A program made the translations under genes and the position numbers. 20,830 bases of DNA, from NCBI GenBank assembly GCA_900768125.1, contig CAAGBS010000056.1, positions 1 to 20,830 of the forward strand, in the 5' to 3' direction. The first letter of the stretch is position 1. Each line of letters starts with the position of its first letter. The DNA comes from Oscillospiraceae bacterium (GTDB lineage: Bacteria; Bacillota; Clostridia; Oscillospirales; Ruminococcaceae). Shown here one piece after another: positions 1 to 7,992 of this stretch. Below the pieces are notes generated by a model, which had not been told where the DNA came from, did not search any database, and saw only the letters and a program-made list of their open reading frames with translations.

Positions 1-860
1 AGCGCCGGAAACTGCATTCCATGTGAGCGTTACCTGACCATCGCCGGCCGTTGCTCTGACATCAGGCTTGGAGCTTGCCGGAGTAGCGTAAACGAGGTCA
101 GCAGTGGAGAAGCTGGTGAGCGAGCCGTTAACGGAAGCTCTAACCAGGAATCCGTATCTGGTGCCGTTTTTGAGATCCTTTGCAACGATAGAAGTGCCGG
201 TGGTATTGCCGATAGATGTGTACTTTCCGTTGAGGTAGTAGTAAGCGCAGTACTTTGTAGCGCCGGAAACTGCATTCCATGTGAGCGTTACCTGACCATC
301 GCCTGCGGAAACCTTGACTACAGGCTTTGTTGCAGCGGTGGGAGTAGCGTAAACAAGGTCAGCGGTCGTGAAGCTGGTGAGCGTTCCGTTTACGGAAGCT
401 CTTACAAGGAATCCGTACTTGGTGCCGTTTGTGAGACCAGTTGCAGTGATGGAAGTGCCGGTAGTATTGCCGATGAGAGTGTACTTGCCATTCAGGTAGG
501 AATAAGCGTAGTACTTTGTAGCACCGGAGAGAGCGTTCCATGTGAGTTTTACCTGACCGTTGCCTGCAGCAGCCTTAACTACGGGCTTGGGAGCAGCGAC
601 CGGGGTAGCGTAAACTAGGTCAGCGGTCGTGAAGCTGGTGAGAGTTCCGCCGACGGAAGCTCTTACAAGGAATCCGTACTTGGTGCCGTTTGTGAGGCCA
701 GTTGCAGTGATGGAAGTGCCGGTAGTGCTGCCGATAGATGTGTACTTTCCGTTGAGGTAGTAGTAAGCGTAGTACTTTGTAGCACCGGTAATTGCGTTCC
801 ATTTGAGCGTTACCTGCTTGTCGCCGGGTGTAGCCGTTACCTTGGGCTTTTCAGCGATGA
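1..860 (-). repeat. Tandem 258-261-nt Fn3-coding repeats
   Basis: The same coding segment recurs with its AGC(G/A)CCGG block (plus-strand sense) at 1, 259, 520 and 781, so the spacing is 258, 261 and 261 nt. The copies around 357-480 and 618-741 are almost identical at DNA level, which suggests recent duplication or gene conversion inside the BspA-like gene. The array may continue to the left of the window. Confidence 0.88.
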
Positions 861-3800
861 ATACTTTGACGGTGACCGGATCGCACAGATCAGATGTCAG
901 GTCGATCGTCTTGTTGTAGATAGCGACAGAATAGTTGTAGGTCTTGCCGGTGACTACATTGCTGTCAACGTATTTGGTGGAAGTGGTCTCGCCGATCTTT
1001 ACCATCGCGCCGTTGTCCTCGGAGCGGTATACATAGAACTGCAGGTCATATCCGCTGTCGTTCGGGTAGTTCTCCCACGTGATCTCTACCTTGTTTCCGT
1101 TCAGTTTTGCGCTGGTGATCTTTGTTACATAGTATACGTCTACGAACTCGATGTTCTCATTATCGTTGAGATAGTACTGATAAGCGGCGGAGCCGGTCTT
1201 GCCGAAGATAACGAGGTCAACGCAGCCTGCGAAAGCCTTGTCGCCTATGGTTAAAACGGTAGACGGGATAACGATGGCCTTGAGGTTTGTACAGCCTGCG
1301 AAAGCATTCTCGGCAATCATCGTTACACTTGTAGGAATGGTGTTGATTACTTTCAGAGAAGTGCAGTTGAAGAATGCTTTCTTGCCGATGGATTTAACGG
1401 TGCTGGAAATGTTGATCTTTTCGAGTGCGTCCGCGTATGCGAATGCATTTTCAGCGATGGTCTGAACGCCGTCCATTATCTCAACTGTCTGAAGATTCTT
1501 CTGGATAAGTCCTTCCTGACCGTAAAGTTTCATGCACTCGTTGCTGTGGGTAAGGATAACATTCTTATAGAAATCCTTTTTGAGGACGTCTGCGGTAACG
1601 GAGAGTTTCTTCATACCCTCGCATGCGCTGAGCGCGCCATTGCCGATAGTCTTGACTGTTTTGGGAATCGTGAACTCAGGAAGCGCAGCGCAGCTCTCAA
1701 ATGCATACTTGCCGATGGAGGAGATAACGGGGCTGAGCTTTAAGCTGTCCATAGTGCGGCAGTCGTAGAACGCATAGTCGCCGACTGTTGTGACCTTGCC
1801 GGGCAGTTCGATGGACTGCAGATTCTGGCAGCCGGAGAACGCAGCCTTACCGATAGACGTAAGGGAGGCAGGAAGCTTTATCTCAGCCAGCGCGGTGCAG
1901 TCAGAGAACACGCCGTCGCCGATGGCGGGAGTTGTAGCCTTGAGGTTAGTGACCTTGGTGCCCGCTGCGAAAGATGTGATATTGCCAGGGAGCGTTACGG
2001 AACTGAGTTCCGAGCACTGTGCGAACATATCAGCGCTTATGGAGGTTAGCTTGGGGTTCTCGGGGATAACGATGCTTGCGAGCGATGTACAGCCCTTGAA
2101 AGCGCCCTTTCCGATGGCGCTGATACTGTCGTAAAGCTGGATACCCACCAGTTTTGTATCGTAAGCAAAGCAGTAGTCGCCGATGGTGTTGACAACGCCT
2201 TTCTTAAGCTGAACGTCGGTCAGACTGCTGCACTCTGAGAATGCATACTTGCCGACAGTGGAAACGTTCGGGAGAACTATCTTCTGCAGGTTTGTACAGT
2301 TGCCGAATGCACCGTCGTTTCTGAGCGAAGTTGTGGTGATAGTCTTGCCGTCCGCAATGGTGGTCACGCTGGACGGGATAGTTACGTTTTTCAGGGAGAG
2401 ACAGCAGCTGAACGTACCTCTGTTGATTACGCTTATAGACGTGGGGATAACTACATTGTCAAGTTTTATGCAGCCGCTGAACGCCAGCTCGCTTATGTTC
2501 TTCAGACCTTCGGGGAGAGTTATCTTCTCGATACCAAAGCAGTCGGAGAATGCAGCCGCGCCGATGGATCTGAACTTTTTGTGGAATACCACCTCTGTGA
2601 GGGAGCGGCAGTCGGAGAAAGCGCCGTCGCCGTCAAGCTTCTTTCCTGAAGTTTTGGTGCCGTCAGCGATGGAAGTGATGCTTTCAGGGAAATCAATGGC
2701 GCTGAGCATGAGGCACTGTGCGAAAGTTCCCCGCTTTATCTCGCTGAGGGATTCAGATAATTTCAGCGTTGTCATTGAAGAACAGTTGCGGAATGCTTCC
2801 TCGCCGACTTCGGTAACGCTGTTGGGCAGAGAGATGGAAGAAATGCTGGTGCAGTCCTGGAAAGCGCCGTCGTTTATTTTGGTGGTGGAGCCGTAGATAG
2901 TTGCGGTCTTCATCGAAGAACAGCCCTTGAAAGCATTTGTGCCTATCTCGATTATCTTATCGTGAAGAGGCGCAGAAATAAGCGATGTGCACTGTTCGAA
3001 TGCAGATTCGCTGATTATGGTGACAGTCGAAGGAATAGAAACCTTAATGAGATCAGCTGCCTTGGCGAATGACTTTTTGCCTATTGTGGTGATGCCCTCT
3101 GGGATAGTCACGGCTTTTATGCTTGCAAAGTACGGAGTGTTCGCAGCTTTGCCGAATGCCTCGTCAGCGATGGCGATGACTTTCATTCCGCCTATCTCGG
3201 TAGGAATGACAACATCGTCCTTGGAACCGCACATGCCGTTGATGGCAAGGTACTGTCCGGTGATATCCTTTTCAACACGGAAAACGGAGACCGGGCACTG
3301 ATCGAAAGCACTGGAGGCGATCGCAGAAGCGTCGAGCGCCAGGTCGAGCGGATAATTTACATCAGCGAGCTTAATACAGCCTTTGAATGCATATGACTGA
3401 ATGCTGGTTATGTTCTCAGGTATGTAAATGCTTGTCAGAGATGTGCAGTAGGAGAAAGCGTAAGAGGGGATAGCGCTCATTCCGGTGGGGATATTCACAG
3501 TTTTGAGTGCAGAGCACTTTGAGAATGCGTATTGTCCCATCGAGGTGATGCTGTTCGGAAGCGATACGCTCTCCAGCAAGGTGCAGCCTGTGAATGCATT
3601 CGCGGAAATAGTTCTCACGCCGCTTTCCACAGTGATTTTTTTAACTGTCTTGATTGCCGCTGAGAATGCCTTGGGACCGATGGTCGTTACATCGCATTCT
3701 TCTCCGTTGGAGTCTGGCAGCGTTTTCGGCACGGTGATATTCTCATCTGTGCTGATACACTTGGTTATTGTCACCTTGTTGAGAGAGTCGATGGTGTAGT

Positions 3801-3957
3801 TGAATACATCGTTCGAAAGAGTGTCGCTGGTCGTAGCTTTATCGACCGCCGATACTGCGTCAGCAGCGGACGTGGCAGACTCGGCTGCCGCAGCGACTGT
3901 TGGAACTCCGAGAACCAGCGTTCCTGCCAGAATTGATGACAGAATGATTGTCTTCAT
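1..3957 (-). CDS. BspA-like leucine-rich-repeat surface protein with Fn3-like repeats (C-terminus beyond window)
   Basis: The frame is open from ATG at 3957 down to base 1, giving 1319 residues with no stop, so the 3' end lies outside the window. Residues 1-25 form a signal peptide (MKTIILSSILAGTLVLGVPT then VAAAA), so the protein is exported. Residues about 45-935 hold roughly 31 BspA-type LRRs with the recurring pattern of a hydrophobic strand, IP/LP, a T-I-G/A turn and an AFxxC segment (YAFSKC, NAFKGC, AAFSDC). From about 940 onward there is one divergent Fn3-like domain, then near-identical Fn3-like repeats of about 87 residues at about 1036, 1123, 1210 and 1296, each with W-N-A near the start and a TADLVYATP-type linker. 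Such proteins usually act in adhesion or as surface scaffolds. The ligand is unknown, and any anchor domain would be in the missing C-terminus. A GGAAAGGAAG ribosome binding site precedes the start. Plus-strand ORFs opposite this gene are shadows. Confidence 0.93.
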   Translation of the reverse strand, partial: MKTIILSSILAGTLVLGVPTVAAAAESATSAADAVSAVDKATTSDTLSNDVFNYTIDSLNKVTITKCISTDENITVPKTLPDSNGEECDVTTIGPKAFSAAIKTVKKITVESGVRTISANAFTGCTLLESVSLPNSITSMGQYAFSKCSALKTVNIPTGMSAIPSYAFSYCTSLTSIYIPENITSIQSYAFKGCIKLADVNYPLDLALDASAIASSAFDQCPVSVFRVEKDITGQYLAINGMCGSKDDVVIPTEIGGMKVIAIADEAFGKAANTPYFASIKAVTIPEGITTIGKKSFAKAADLIKVSIPSTVTIISESAFEQCTSLISAPLHDKIIEIGTNAFKGCSSMKTATIYGSTTKINDGAFQDCTSISSISLPNSVTEVGEEAFRNCSSMTTLKLSESLSEIKRGTFAQCLMLSAIDFPESITSIADGTKTSGKKLDGDGAFSDCRSLTEVVFHKKFRSIGAAAFSDCFGIEKITLPEGLKNISELAFSGCIKLDNVVIPTSISVINRGTFSCCLSLKNVTIPSSVTTIADGKTITTTSLRNDGAFGNCTNLQKIVLPNVSTVGKYAFSECSSLTDVQLKKGVVNTIGDYCFAYDTKLVGIQLYDSISAIGKGAFKGCTSLASIVIPENPKLTSISADMFAQCSELSSVTLPGNITSFAAGTKVTNLKATTPAIGDGVFSDCTALAEIKLPASLTSIGKAAFSGCQNLQSIELPGKVTTVGDYAFYDCRTMDSLKLSPVISSIGKYAFESCAALPEFTIPKTVKTIGNGALSACEGMKKLSVTADVLKKDFYKNVILTHSNECMKLYGQEGLIQKNLQTVEIMDGVQTIAENAFAYADALEKINISSTVKSIGKKAFFNCTSLKVINTIPTSVTMIAENAFAGCTNLKAIVIPSTVLTIGDKAFAGCVDLVIFGKTGSAAYQYYLNDNENIEFVDVYYVTKITSAKLNGNKVEITWENYPNDSGYDLQFYVYRSEDNGAMVKIGETTSTKYVDSNVVTGKTYNYSVAIYNKTIDLTSDLCDPVTVKVFIAEKPKVTATPGDKQVTLKWNAITGATKYYAYYYLNGKYTSIGSTTGTSITATGLTNGTKYGFLVRASVGGTLTSFTTADLVYATPVAAPKPVVKAAAGNGQVKLTWNALSGATKYYAYSYLNGKYTLIGNTTGTSITATGLTNGTKYGFLVRASVNGTLTSFTTADLVYATPTAATKPVVKVSAGDGQVTLTWNAVSGATKYCAYYYLNGKYTSIGNTTGTSIVAKDLKNGTRYGFLVRASVNGSLTSFSTADLVYATPASSKPDVRATAGDGQVTLTWNAVSGA

Positions 3958-4052
3958 GATTTGCGTTCTTCCTTTCCATAACTTACCATTATTGTGATAC
4001 CTGACAACATTTCGGTAATTAAACGGTTCCTATTGTTGCAGTTTCACTTAAA

Positions 4053-4081
4053 ATTATAGCACAAAGTGCAATTATTGTCAA
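4053..4081 (-). promoter_or_regulatory. Consensus sigma-A promoter of the BspA-like gene
   Basis: On the minus strand a perfect -35 TTGACA (4081-4076) and a perfect -10 TATAAT (4058-4053) are separated by exactly 17 nt. The predicted start of transcription near 4046 gives a leader of about 90 nt. The spacer contains the small palindrome GCAC-TTT-GTGC (4059-4069), which could be an operator; that role is inference only. Confidence 0.85.
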
Positions 4082-4267
4082 TAGTAATAGTATAATGTTG
4101 TACGGCCACATCTAAAAAACTCCTTCACGGCAGATTTCTATGACTTACCAAGAAACCTGCTCGTGTACCTGTTCTTAGAGGTTCCCATAAGTATAATGCG
4201 GGCAAAAGCGCACTGTGAATGTATAATATTTCTTCTGTTTGTATGTTTTGTCCAAATCTGAAGTGTA
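4082..4267. other. AT-rich non-coding stretch
   Basis: I see no supported gene here. It lies upstream of the BspA-like promoter and contains a few TATAAT-like hexamers (for example near 4192 and 4220) without convincing -35 partners. It may be the remains of a longer degraded region that continues to about 5316. Confidence 0.4.
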
Positions 4268-4364
4268 TTAAGGAAGCGCTGATTACATCAAAATCGACCC
4301 GTTCAAACGAGCATACTCACGGGTCTGATTTTGATACGCTGCGCTTTAATCAGCGTGTCCTTAA
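4268..4364. repeat. 97-nt imperfect inverted repeat (MITE-like or structured RNA)
   Basis: The left arm, 4268-4302, contains AAGGAAGCGCTGATTA, then ATCAAAATC and GACCCGT. The right arm, 4319-4364, reads back as ACGGGTC, GATTTTGAT and AATCAGCGTGTCCTTA. The arms pair over most of their length, with an unpaired block in the right arm (about 4336-4346), and the loop at 4303-4318 contains no gene. The outer ends, beginning TTAAGG, look like terminal inverted repeats of a small non-autonomous element. A structured RNA is the alternative. Identity is not established. Confidence 0.55.
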
Positions 4365-4524
4365 CTATGATAAACACCTTGACAATCCCGCATTTTTATG
4401 ATATATAATATAATGTGTGTAAAAAAACAGCAGGGACGACAGATAATATATAAAAAAATCTTTTCCCATATCCAGAAGCTGGCGGTCATATCCTACGACC
4501 TGAACGTAAAGCGTATTCTTCGGG

Positions 4525-4842
4525 GTGCTTTATACCAGTCGGCAAAGAGCCGCGATCATCAGAAAGCCATCTCGCACGAACTTTCAGCGGCGCTGCAAGG
4601 AAGCGGGAAGGTGCGGATTCATTTCCAAGCCTGTTGACCCGCAGGCGATAGAATCGGTATTGAGCAATATAGGGTTAACTGATATGGAAAAAGCGGTCAG
4701 GCTTGACATTCTGGGGACGAATACTGCTGCGGAAAGGCTTTACACCCGATGTGGATTCCGATTCGTGCAGGCGAAGCAGATGTACTACGATGACACCGGC
4801 TGGACTGAATACAAACTGTTCGAATATATAATAAAGGCGTGA
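4525..4842 (+). pseudogene. Composite remnant: receiver-domain-like end plus C-terminus of a GNAT acetyltransferase
   Basis: The open frame reads in its last 52 residues (from ATG 4684) as the end of a GNAT acetyltransferase: RLDILGTNTAAERLYTRCGF followed by a MYYDDTGWTEYKLFEY tail, which is the typical acetyl-CoA-binding motif plus last strands. The N-terminal two-thirds of such an enzyme is absent. The part before it contains GFISKPVDPQAIESVLSNIG, which resembles the last strand and helix of a response-regulator receiver domain. No upstream receiver sequence with the phosphorylated Asp is present in frame. I read this as two decayed gene ends fused by deletion; a functional short protein seems unlikely. 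The ORF sits directly before a second broken GNAT gene, so the region is undergoing gene loss. Confidence 0.6.
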
Positions 4843-4847
4843 CGAAA

Positions 4848-5316
4848 ATGCTGAATTACAGAGAAATACAGGCTTCGGACGATAAGATAATTGCAGGGAT
4901 AGTCCGTGAGAATCTGGAGAAATTCCATCTTGACATTCCCGGGACGGTATACTTTGACCCGGAACTTGACAGGCTGAGCGAGTTTTATAATTCCAGCCCG
5001 GGAAACCGGGTATACTACACAGCGCTGGACGAAAACGGTAAGATCATCGGCGGAGTTTGCCGGCATTCCGGACTGCGCGGAACTGCAGAAGCTGTATCTT
5101 ATAGATGAAGTCAAGGGCAGGGGATACGGCAGACAGCTCGTTCAGCTTGTGGAAAACTGGGCGAGGGAAGCCGGCTACCGGAAGCTGTACCTTGAGACCC
5201 ACACGAATCTCTCGACCGCAATGAAGCTGTATGAGAAGCTTGGATTCCATCAGATAGAAAAGCCCGCAGCCGTGGTACACAGCACGATGGATCACTTTTA
5301 TATCAGAGAATTGTAG
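4848..5316 (+). pseudogene. GNAT-family N-acetyltransferase broken by one frameshift
   Basis: From ATG 4848 the first frame reads MLNYREIQASDDKIIAGIV and onward through YYTALDENGKIIGGV, then runs into a stop at 5106-5108. The rest of the domain continues in another frame from about 5046 to the stop at 5314-5316: AEFAGIPDCAELQKLYLIDE, then the acetyl-CoA loop VKGRGYGRQLV, LYLETHTNLSTAMKLYEKLG and a VVHSTMDHFY tail. Together they make a complete GNAT of about 155 residues. The break lies in the GGV(G-x)AEF segment, where a family member would have about two extra codons, so a 14-nt deletion between two GCGGAGT copies fits. A sequencing error is possible but less likely for this size. A downstream TetR gene starts 26 nt after the stop. 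Confidence 0.8.
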
Positions 5317-5342
5317 TCCCGACCCGCAGAAAGGAGCAGAAA

Positions 5343-5900
5343 ATGTCACAGGTAACAAAGCGCGCACTGGAAGCTTCGCTGAAAAATCTACTTTTGAAAA
5401 AGCCGCTCAGCAAGATAACCATAAACGATATCACAGAAGACTGCGGGATCAGCAGAATGACGTTTTACTACCACTTCAAGGATATATACGACCTGGTGGA
5501 ATGGTCCTGCTTGGAGGACGCAAAACGCGCGCTGGAGGGGAAGAAGACCTACGAGACCTGGCAGCAGGGGATACTGCAGATATTTGAAGCAGTGCTCGAT
5601 AACAAGCCGTTTATTCTCAACGTTTACCGCTCGGTCAGCCGCGAGCATGTGGAGAATTATCTTTTTAAGCTGACCTACGACCTGCTTATCGGCGTGGTGA
5701 ATGAAAAGTCCGCCGGAATGACAGTCCGCGAGGAGGAAAAGGAGTTCATCGCGGATTTCTACAAATATGCATTCGTGGGAGTAATGCTAAACTGGGTCAA
5801 GGACGGCATGACGGAAGACCCGCATAAGATAGTCGAGCGGATATCCACCATCATGCACGGAAACGTCACGGAAGCGCTGGAGAAATTTCGCATTTCGTGA
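5343..5900 (+). CDS. TetR/AcrR-family transcriptional regulator
   Basis: This 185-residue protein has the TetR N-terminal DNA-binding domain at about residues 5-55, with the helix-turn-helix signature ITINDITEDCGISRMTFYYH followed by FKDIYDLVEW. The C-terminal two-thirds is all-helical ligand-binding sequence of the kind found in the DhaS-like subgroup. The ligand cannot be read from the sequence. AAAGGAG lies 6 nt before ATG 5343. It is followed by an intrinsic terminator and then by oleate hydratase in the same orientation, so it is a candidate fatty-acid-responsive repressor of that gene. The ttccgg inverted repeat around the hydratase -10 box could be its site, but that is inference. Confidence 0.92.
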   Translation: MSQVTKRALEASLKNLLLKKPLSKITINDITEDCGISRMTFYYHFKDIYDLVEWSCLEDAKRALEGKKTYETWQQGILQIFEAVLDNKPFILNVYRSVSREHVENYLFKLTYDLLIGVVNEKSAGMTVREEEKEFIADFYKYAFVGVMLNWVKDGMTEDPHKIVERISTIMHGNVTEALEKFRIS

Positions 5901-5951
5901 GGTTTGAGTTTTATCAAAACCGCCTGAATGATAAAAAAATATACAGCTTCG

Positions 5952-5985
5952 CCGCCGTGATGAAAATTTAAACACGGCGGTTTTT
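5952..5985 (+). terminator. Intrinsic terminator after the TetR gene
   Basis: A perfect 8-bp stem CCGCCGTG (5952-5959) / CACGGCGG (5973-5980) with a 13-nt AT-rich loop is followed at once by TTTTT. It separates the TetR gene from the oleate hydratase promoter. Confidence 0.9.
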
Positions 5986-5992
5986 CTGTATA

Positions 5993-6021
5993 TTGCGAAT
6001 CTTTCCGGAAAATGATATGAT
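5993..6021 (+). promoter_or_regulatory. Promoter of oleate hydratase
   Basis: TTGCGA (5993-5998) and TATGAT (6016-6021) are spaced by 17 nt. They are flanked or overlapped by TTCCGG (6003-6008) and CCGGAA (6029-6034), an inverted repeat spanning the -10 box. The leader to ATG 6081 is about 50 nt and ends in AAGGAGG. Confidence 0.7.
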
Positions 6022-6034
6022 ATAGTCACCGGAA
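6003..6034. promoter_or_regulatory. Candidate operator: ttccgg inverted repeat over the ohyA -10 box
   Basis: TTCCGG at 6003-6008 and its reverse complement CCGGAA at 6029-6034 flank a 20-nt centre that contains the -10 hexamer. The left half is itself palindromic (TTCCGGAA). A regulator bound here would block RNA polymerase. The neighbouring TetR protein is the obvious candidate, but nothing in the sequence proves it. Confidence 0.4.
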
Positions 6035-6080
6035 GGATAAACGACCACACCAACGGTTAATATGTCAAGGAGGAATTTGT

Positions 6081-7856
6081 ATGTATTATTCAAGCGGAAA
6101 CTATGAAGCATTCGCGAGACCCAGAAAGCCCGAGGGCGTTGACGGGAAGTCGGCATATATCGTCGGCAGCGGACTTGCCGCGCTGACAGCGGCGTGCTAT
6201 CTTGTGCGCGACGGACAGATGAAGGGCGAGCACGTCCATATCCTTGAAAAGGGCGAGACCGCAGGCGGCGCGTGCGACGGCTGGAAATTTGAGAACATCG
6301 GCTACGTTATGCGCGGCGGGCGCGAGATGGATAATCACTTCGAGGTCATGTGGGACCTGTTCCATTCTATCCCGTCCATCGAGACCGAGGGCGTTTCCGT
6401 GCTGGACGAATACTACTGGCTGAACAAGGATGACCCGAACTATTCCCTCTGCCGTGCGACCGTGAACCGCGGCGAGGACGCTCACACTGACGGCAAGTTC
6501 GACATCTCCGACAAGGGCGCGATGGAGATAATGAAGCTGTTCTTCACCCCGAACGAGCAGCTGCAGGACAAGAAGATAACAGATTTCTTCGACGACGAAG
6601 TTCTTAATTCCAACTTCTGGCTTTACTGGCGCACTATGTTCGCATTCGAGAACTGGCACAGCGCGCTGGAAATGAAGCTGTATATCCAGCGCTTTATCCA
6701 CCACATAGGCGGTCTGCCTGATTTCAAGGCGCTGCGTTTCACAAAGTACAATCAGTATGAGTCCATGATACTGCCGATGGTTAAGTATCTCGAGAGCTTC
6801 GGGGTGCAGTTCCACTTCGGCGTGAAGGTAGTCAACGTGCAGTTCGACTGCAAGCCTGACCGCAAGCTTGCTACCCGCATCGACGTCATCAGAAACGGCA
6901 GTAACGAGAGCATCGACCTCACCGAGAACGACCTCGTGTTCATCACCAACGGCGGCTGCGTTGAGAACTCCACGATGGGAAGCCAGAACACCCCCGCGAA
7001 GTTCGATACCGAGATACGTCCGGGCGGCGGCTGGGATATGTGGCGCAAGATCGCCGCGCAGGACCCCGCGTTCGGTCACCCTGACAAATTCTGCGGAGAT
7101 CCTGAACTGTGCAACTGGATGAGCGCTACAGTCGAGACGCTTGATCAGCGCATCATACCGTATATCAAGAACATCTGCAAGCGTGACCCGTTCAGCGGAA
7201 AGGTAGTCACCGGCGGTATCGTCACCGTCAAGGATTCAAGCTGGCTTCTCAGCTGGACCATCAACCGCCAGCCGCAGTTCCGCGGGCAGCCCAAGGATCA
7301 CTGCCTGGTATGGGTATACGCGCTGTTCAGCGACAAGCCCGGCGACTATATCAAGAAGCCCATGCGCGATTGCACCGGCAAGGAGATATGCATGGAGTGG
7401 CTGTATCACATCGGCGTTCCCGAGGACCAGATAGAGGACATGGCGGAGCGTTCCGCAAACACCGTTCCGGTAATGATGCCGTATATCGACGCATTCTTCA
7501 TGCCGAGGGCATACGGCGACAGACCGAAGGTAGTTCCGGACGGCGCTGTTAACTTCGCGTTCCTTGGTCAGTTCGCTGAGACTCCCCGCGACACTATATT
7601 CACCACTGAGTATTCCATGCGCACCGGTATGGAAGCAGTATACACCCTGTTGAACGTAGACCGCGGCGTGCCTGAGGTATGGGGCAGCGTTTACGATGTA
7701 CGTGCGCTGCTGGACGCGACTGTAAAGCTCCGCGACGGCAAGAAGGCTACCGACATGGATATCGGCTTCATGAAGGAGCTTGTAGTCAAGAAGCTCCTCG
7801 GAAAGATAAAGGATACCGATATCGAGAAGATACTCAAGGAATATAATGTAATCTAA
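6081..7856 (+). CDS. ohyA: Oleate hydratase (MCRA family, FAD-dependent fatty acid hydratase)
   Basis: This 591-residue protein has the normal length and features of the oleate hydratase / myosin-cross-reactive antigen family, which adds water to the cis-9 double bond of oleic and related acids to give 10-hydroxy fatty acids. The FAD-binding Rossmann motif is VGSGLAALTAACYL at about 28-41, followed by LEKGETAGGACDG (55-67) and the family signature RGGREMDNHFEVMWDLF from residue 78. Glu82 and Tyr201 match, in number and in spacing (119 residues), the residues I recall as catalytic in staphylococcal OhyA (E82/Y201) and Elizabethkingia (E122/Y241). No signal peptide is seen, so it should be cytoplasmic or membrane-associated. 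AAGGAGG precedes ATG 6081. Its role may be detoxification of antimicrobial unsaturated fatty acids in the gut or host environment (inference). Confidence 0.97.
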   Translation: MYYSSGNYEAFARPRKPEGVDGKSAYIVGSGLAALTAACYLVRDGQMKGEHVHILEKGETAGGACDGWKFENIGYVMRGGREMDNHFEVMWDLFHSIPSIETEGVSVLDEYYWLNKDDPNYSLCRATVNRGEDAHTDGKFDISDKGAMEIMKLFFTPNEQLQDKKITDFFDDEVLNSNFWLYWRTMFAFENWHSALEMKLYIQRFIHHIGGLPDFKALRFTKYNQYESMILPMVKYLESFGVQFHFGVKVVNVQFDCKPDRKLATRIDVIRNGSNESIDLTENDLVFITNGGCVENSTMGSQNTPAKFDTEIRPGGGWDMWRKIAAQDPAFGHPDKFCGDPELCNWMSATVETLDQRIIPYIKNICKRDPFSGKVVTGGIVTVKDSSWLLSWTINRQPQFRGQPKDHCLVWVYALFSDKPGDYIKKPMRDCTGKEICMEWLYHIGVPEDQIEDMAERSANTVPVMMPYIDAFFMPRAYGDRPKVVPDGAVNFAFLGQFAETPRDTIFTTEYSMRTGMEAVYTLLNVDRGVPEVWGSVYDVRALLDATVKLRDGKKATDMDIGFMKELVVKKLLGKIKDTDIEKILKEYNVI

Positions 7857-7864
7857 ACAGAACG

Positions 7865-7891
7865 AGCGGCACTGCGGAATGCAGCGCCGCT
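7865..7891 (+). terminator. Hairpin after oleate hydratase (weak terminator)
   Basis: AGCGGC-a-CTGC (7865-7875) pairs with GCAG-c-GCCGCT (7881-7891) across a 5-nt loop, with a single A/C mismatch. No T run follows, so termination may be partial or Rho-dependent. Confidence 0.4.
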
Positions 7892-7911
7892 TATCCGCGT
7901 CTGCGGGCTGC

Positions 7912-7960
7912 TTGACACAAAGACCGATTGTTGATATAATTACATGTAGTTGAGTATAAT
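7912..7960 (+). promoter_or_regulatory. Tandem sigma-A promoters of the SMI1/KNR4 gene
   Basis: The first promoter is TTGACA (7912-7917), 17 nt, TATAAT (7935-7940), a perfect consensus. A second, TTGATA (7931-7936), 18 nt, TATAAT (7955-7960), overlaps the first one's -10 box. The leader to GTG 7993 is only about 25-45 nt. Confidence 0.8.
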
Positions 7961-7992
7961 ATTTCAGTTTTTCAACAGCGGAGGATAAAATT

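Noticed and set aside
1..860. Periodic repeats considered as a CRISPR array
   Set aside because: The period is 258-261 nt, the repeats are coding (Fn3-like) and in frame, and there are no short spacers or cas genes.
1199..3799. Several plus-strand open frames opposite the BspA-like gene
   Set aside because: Their translations are repetitive echoes of the LRR repeats read backwards, whereas the minus-strand frame is continuous over 1319 codons with a signal peptide and promoter.
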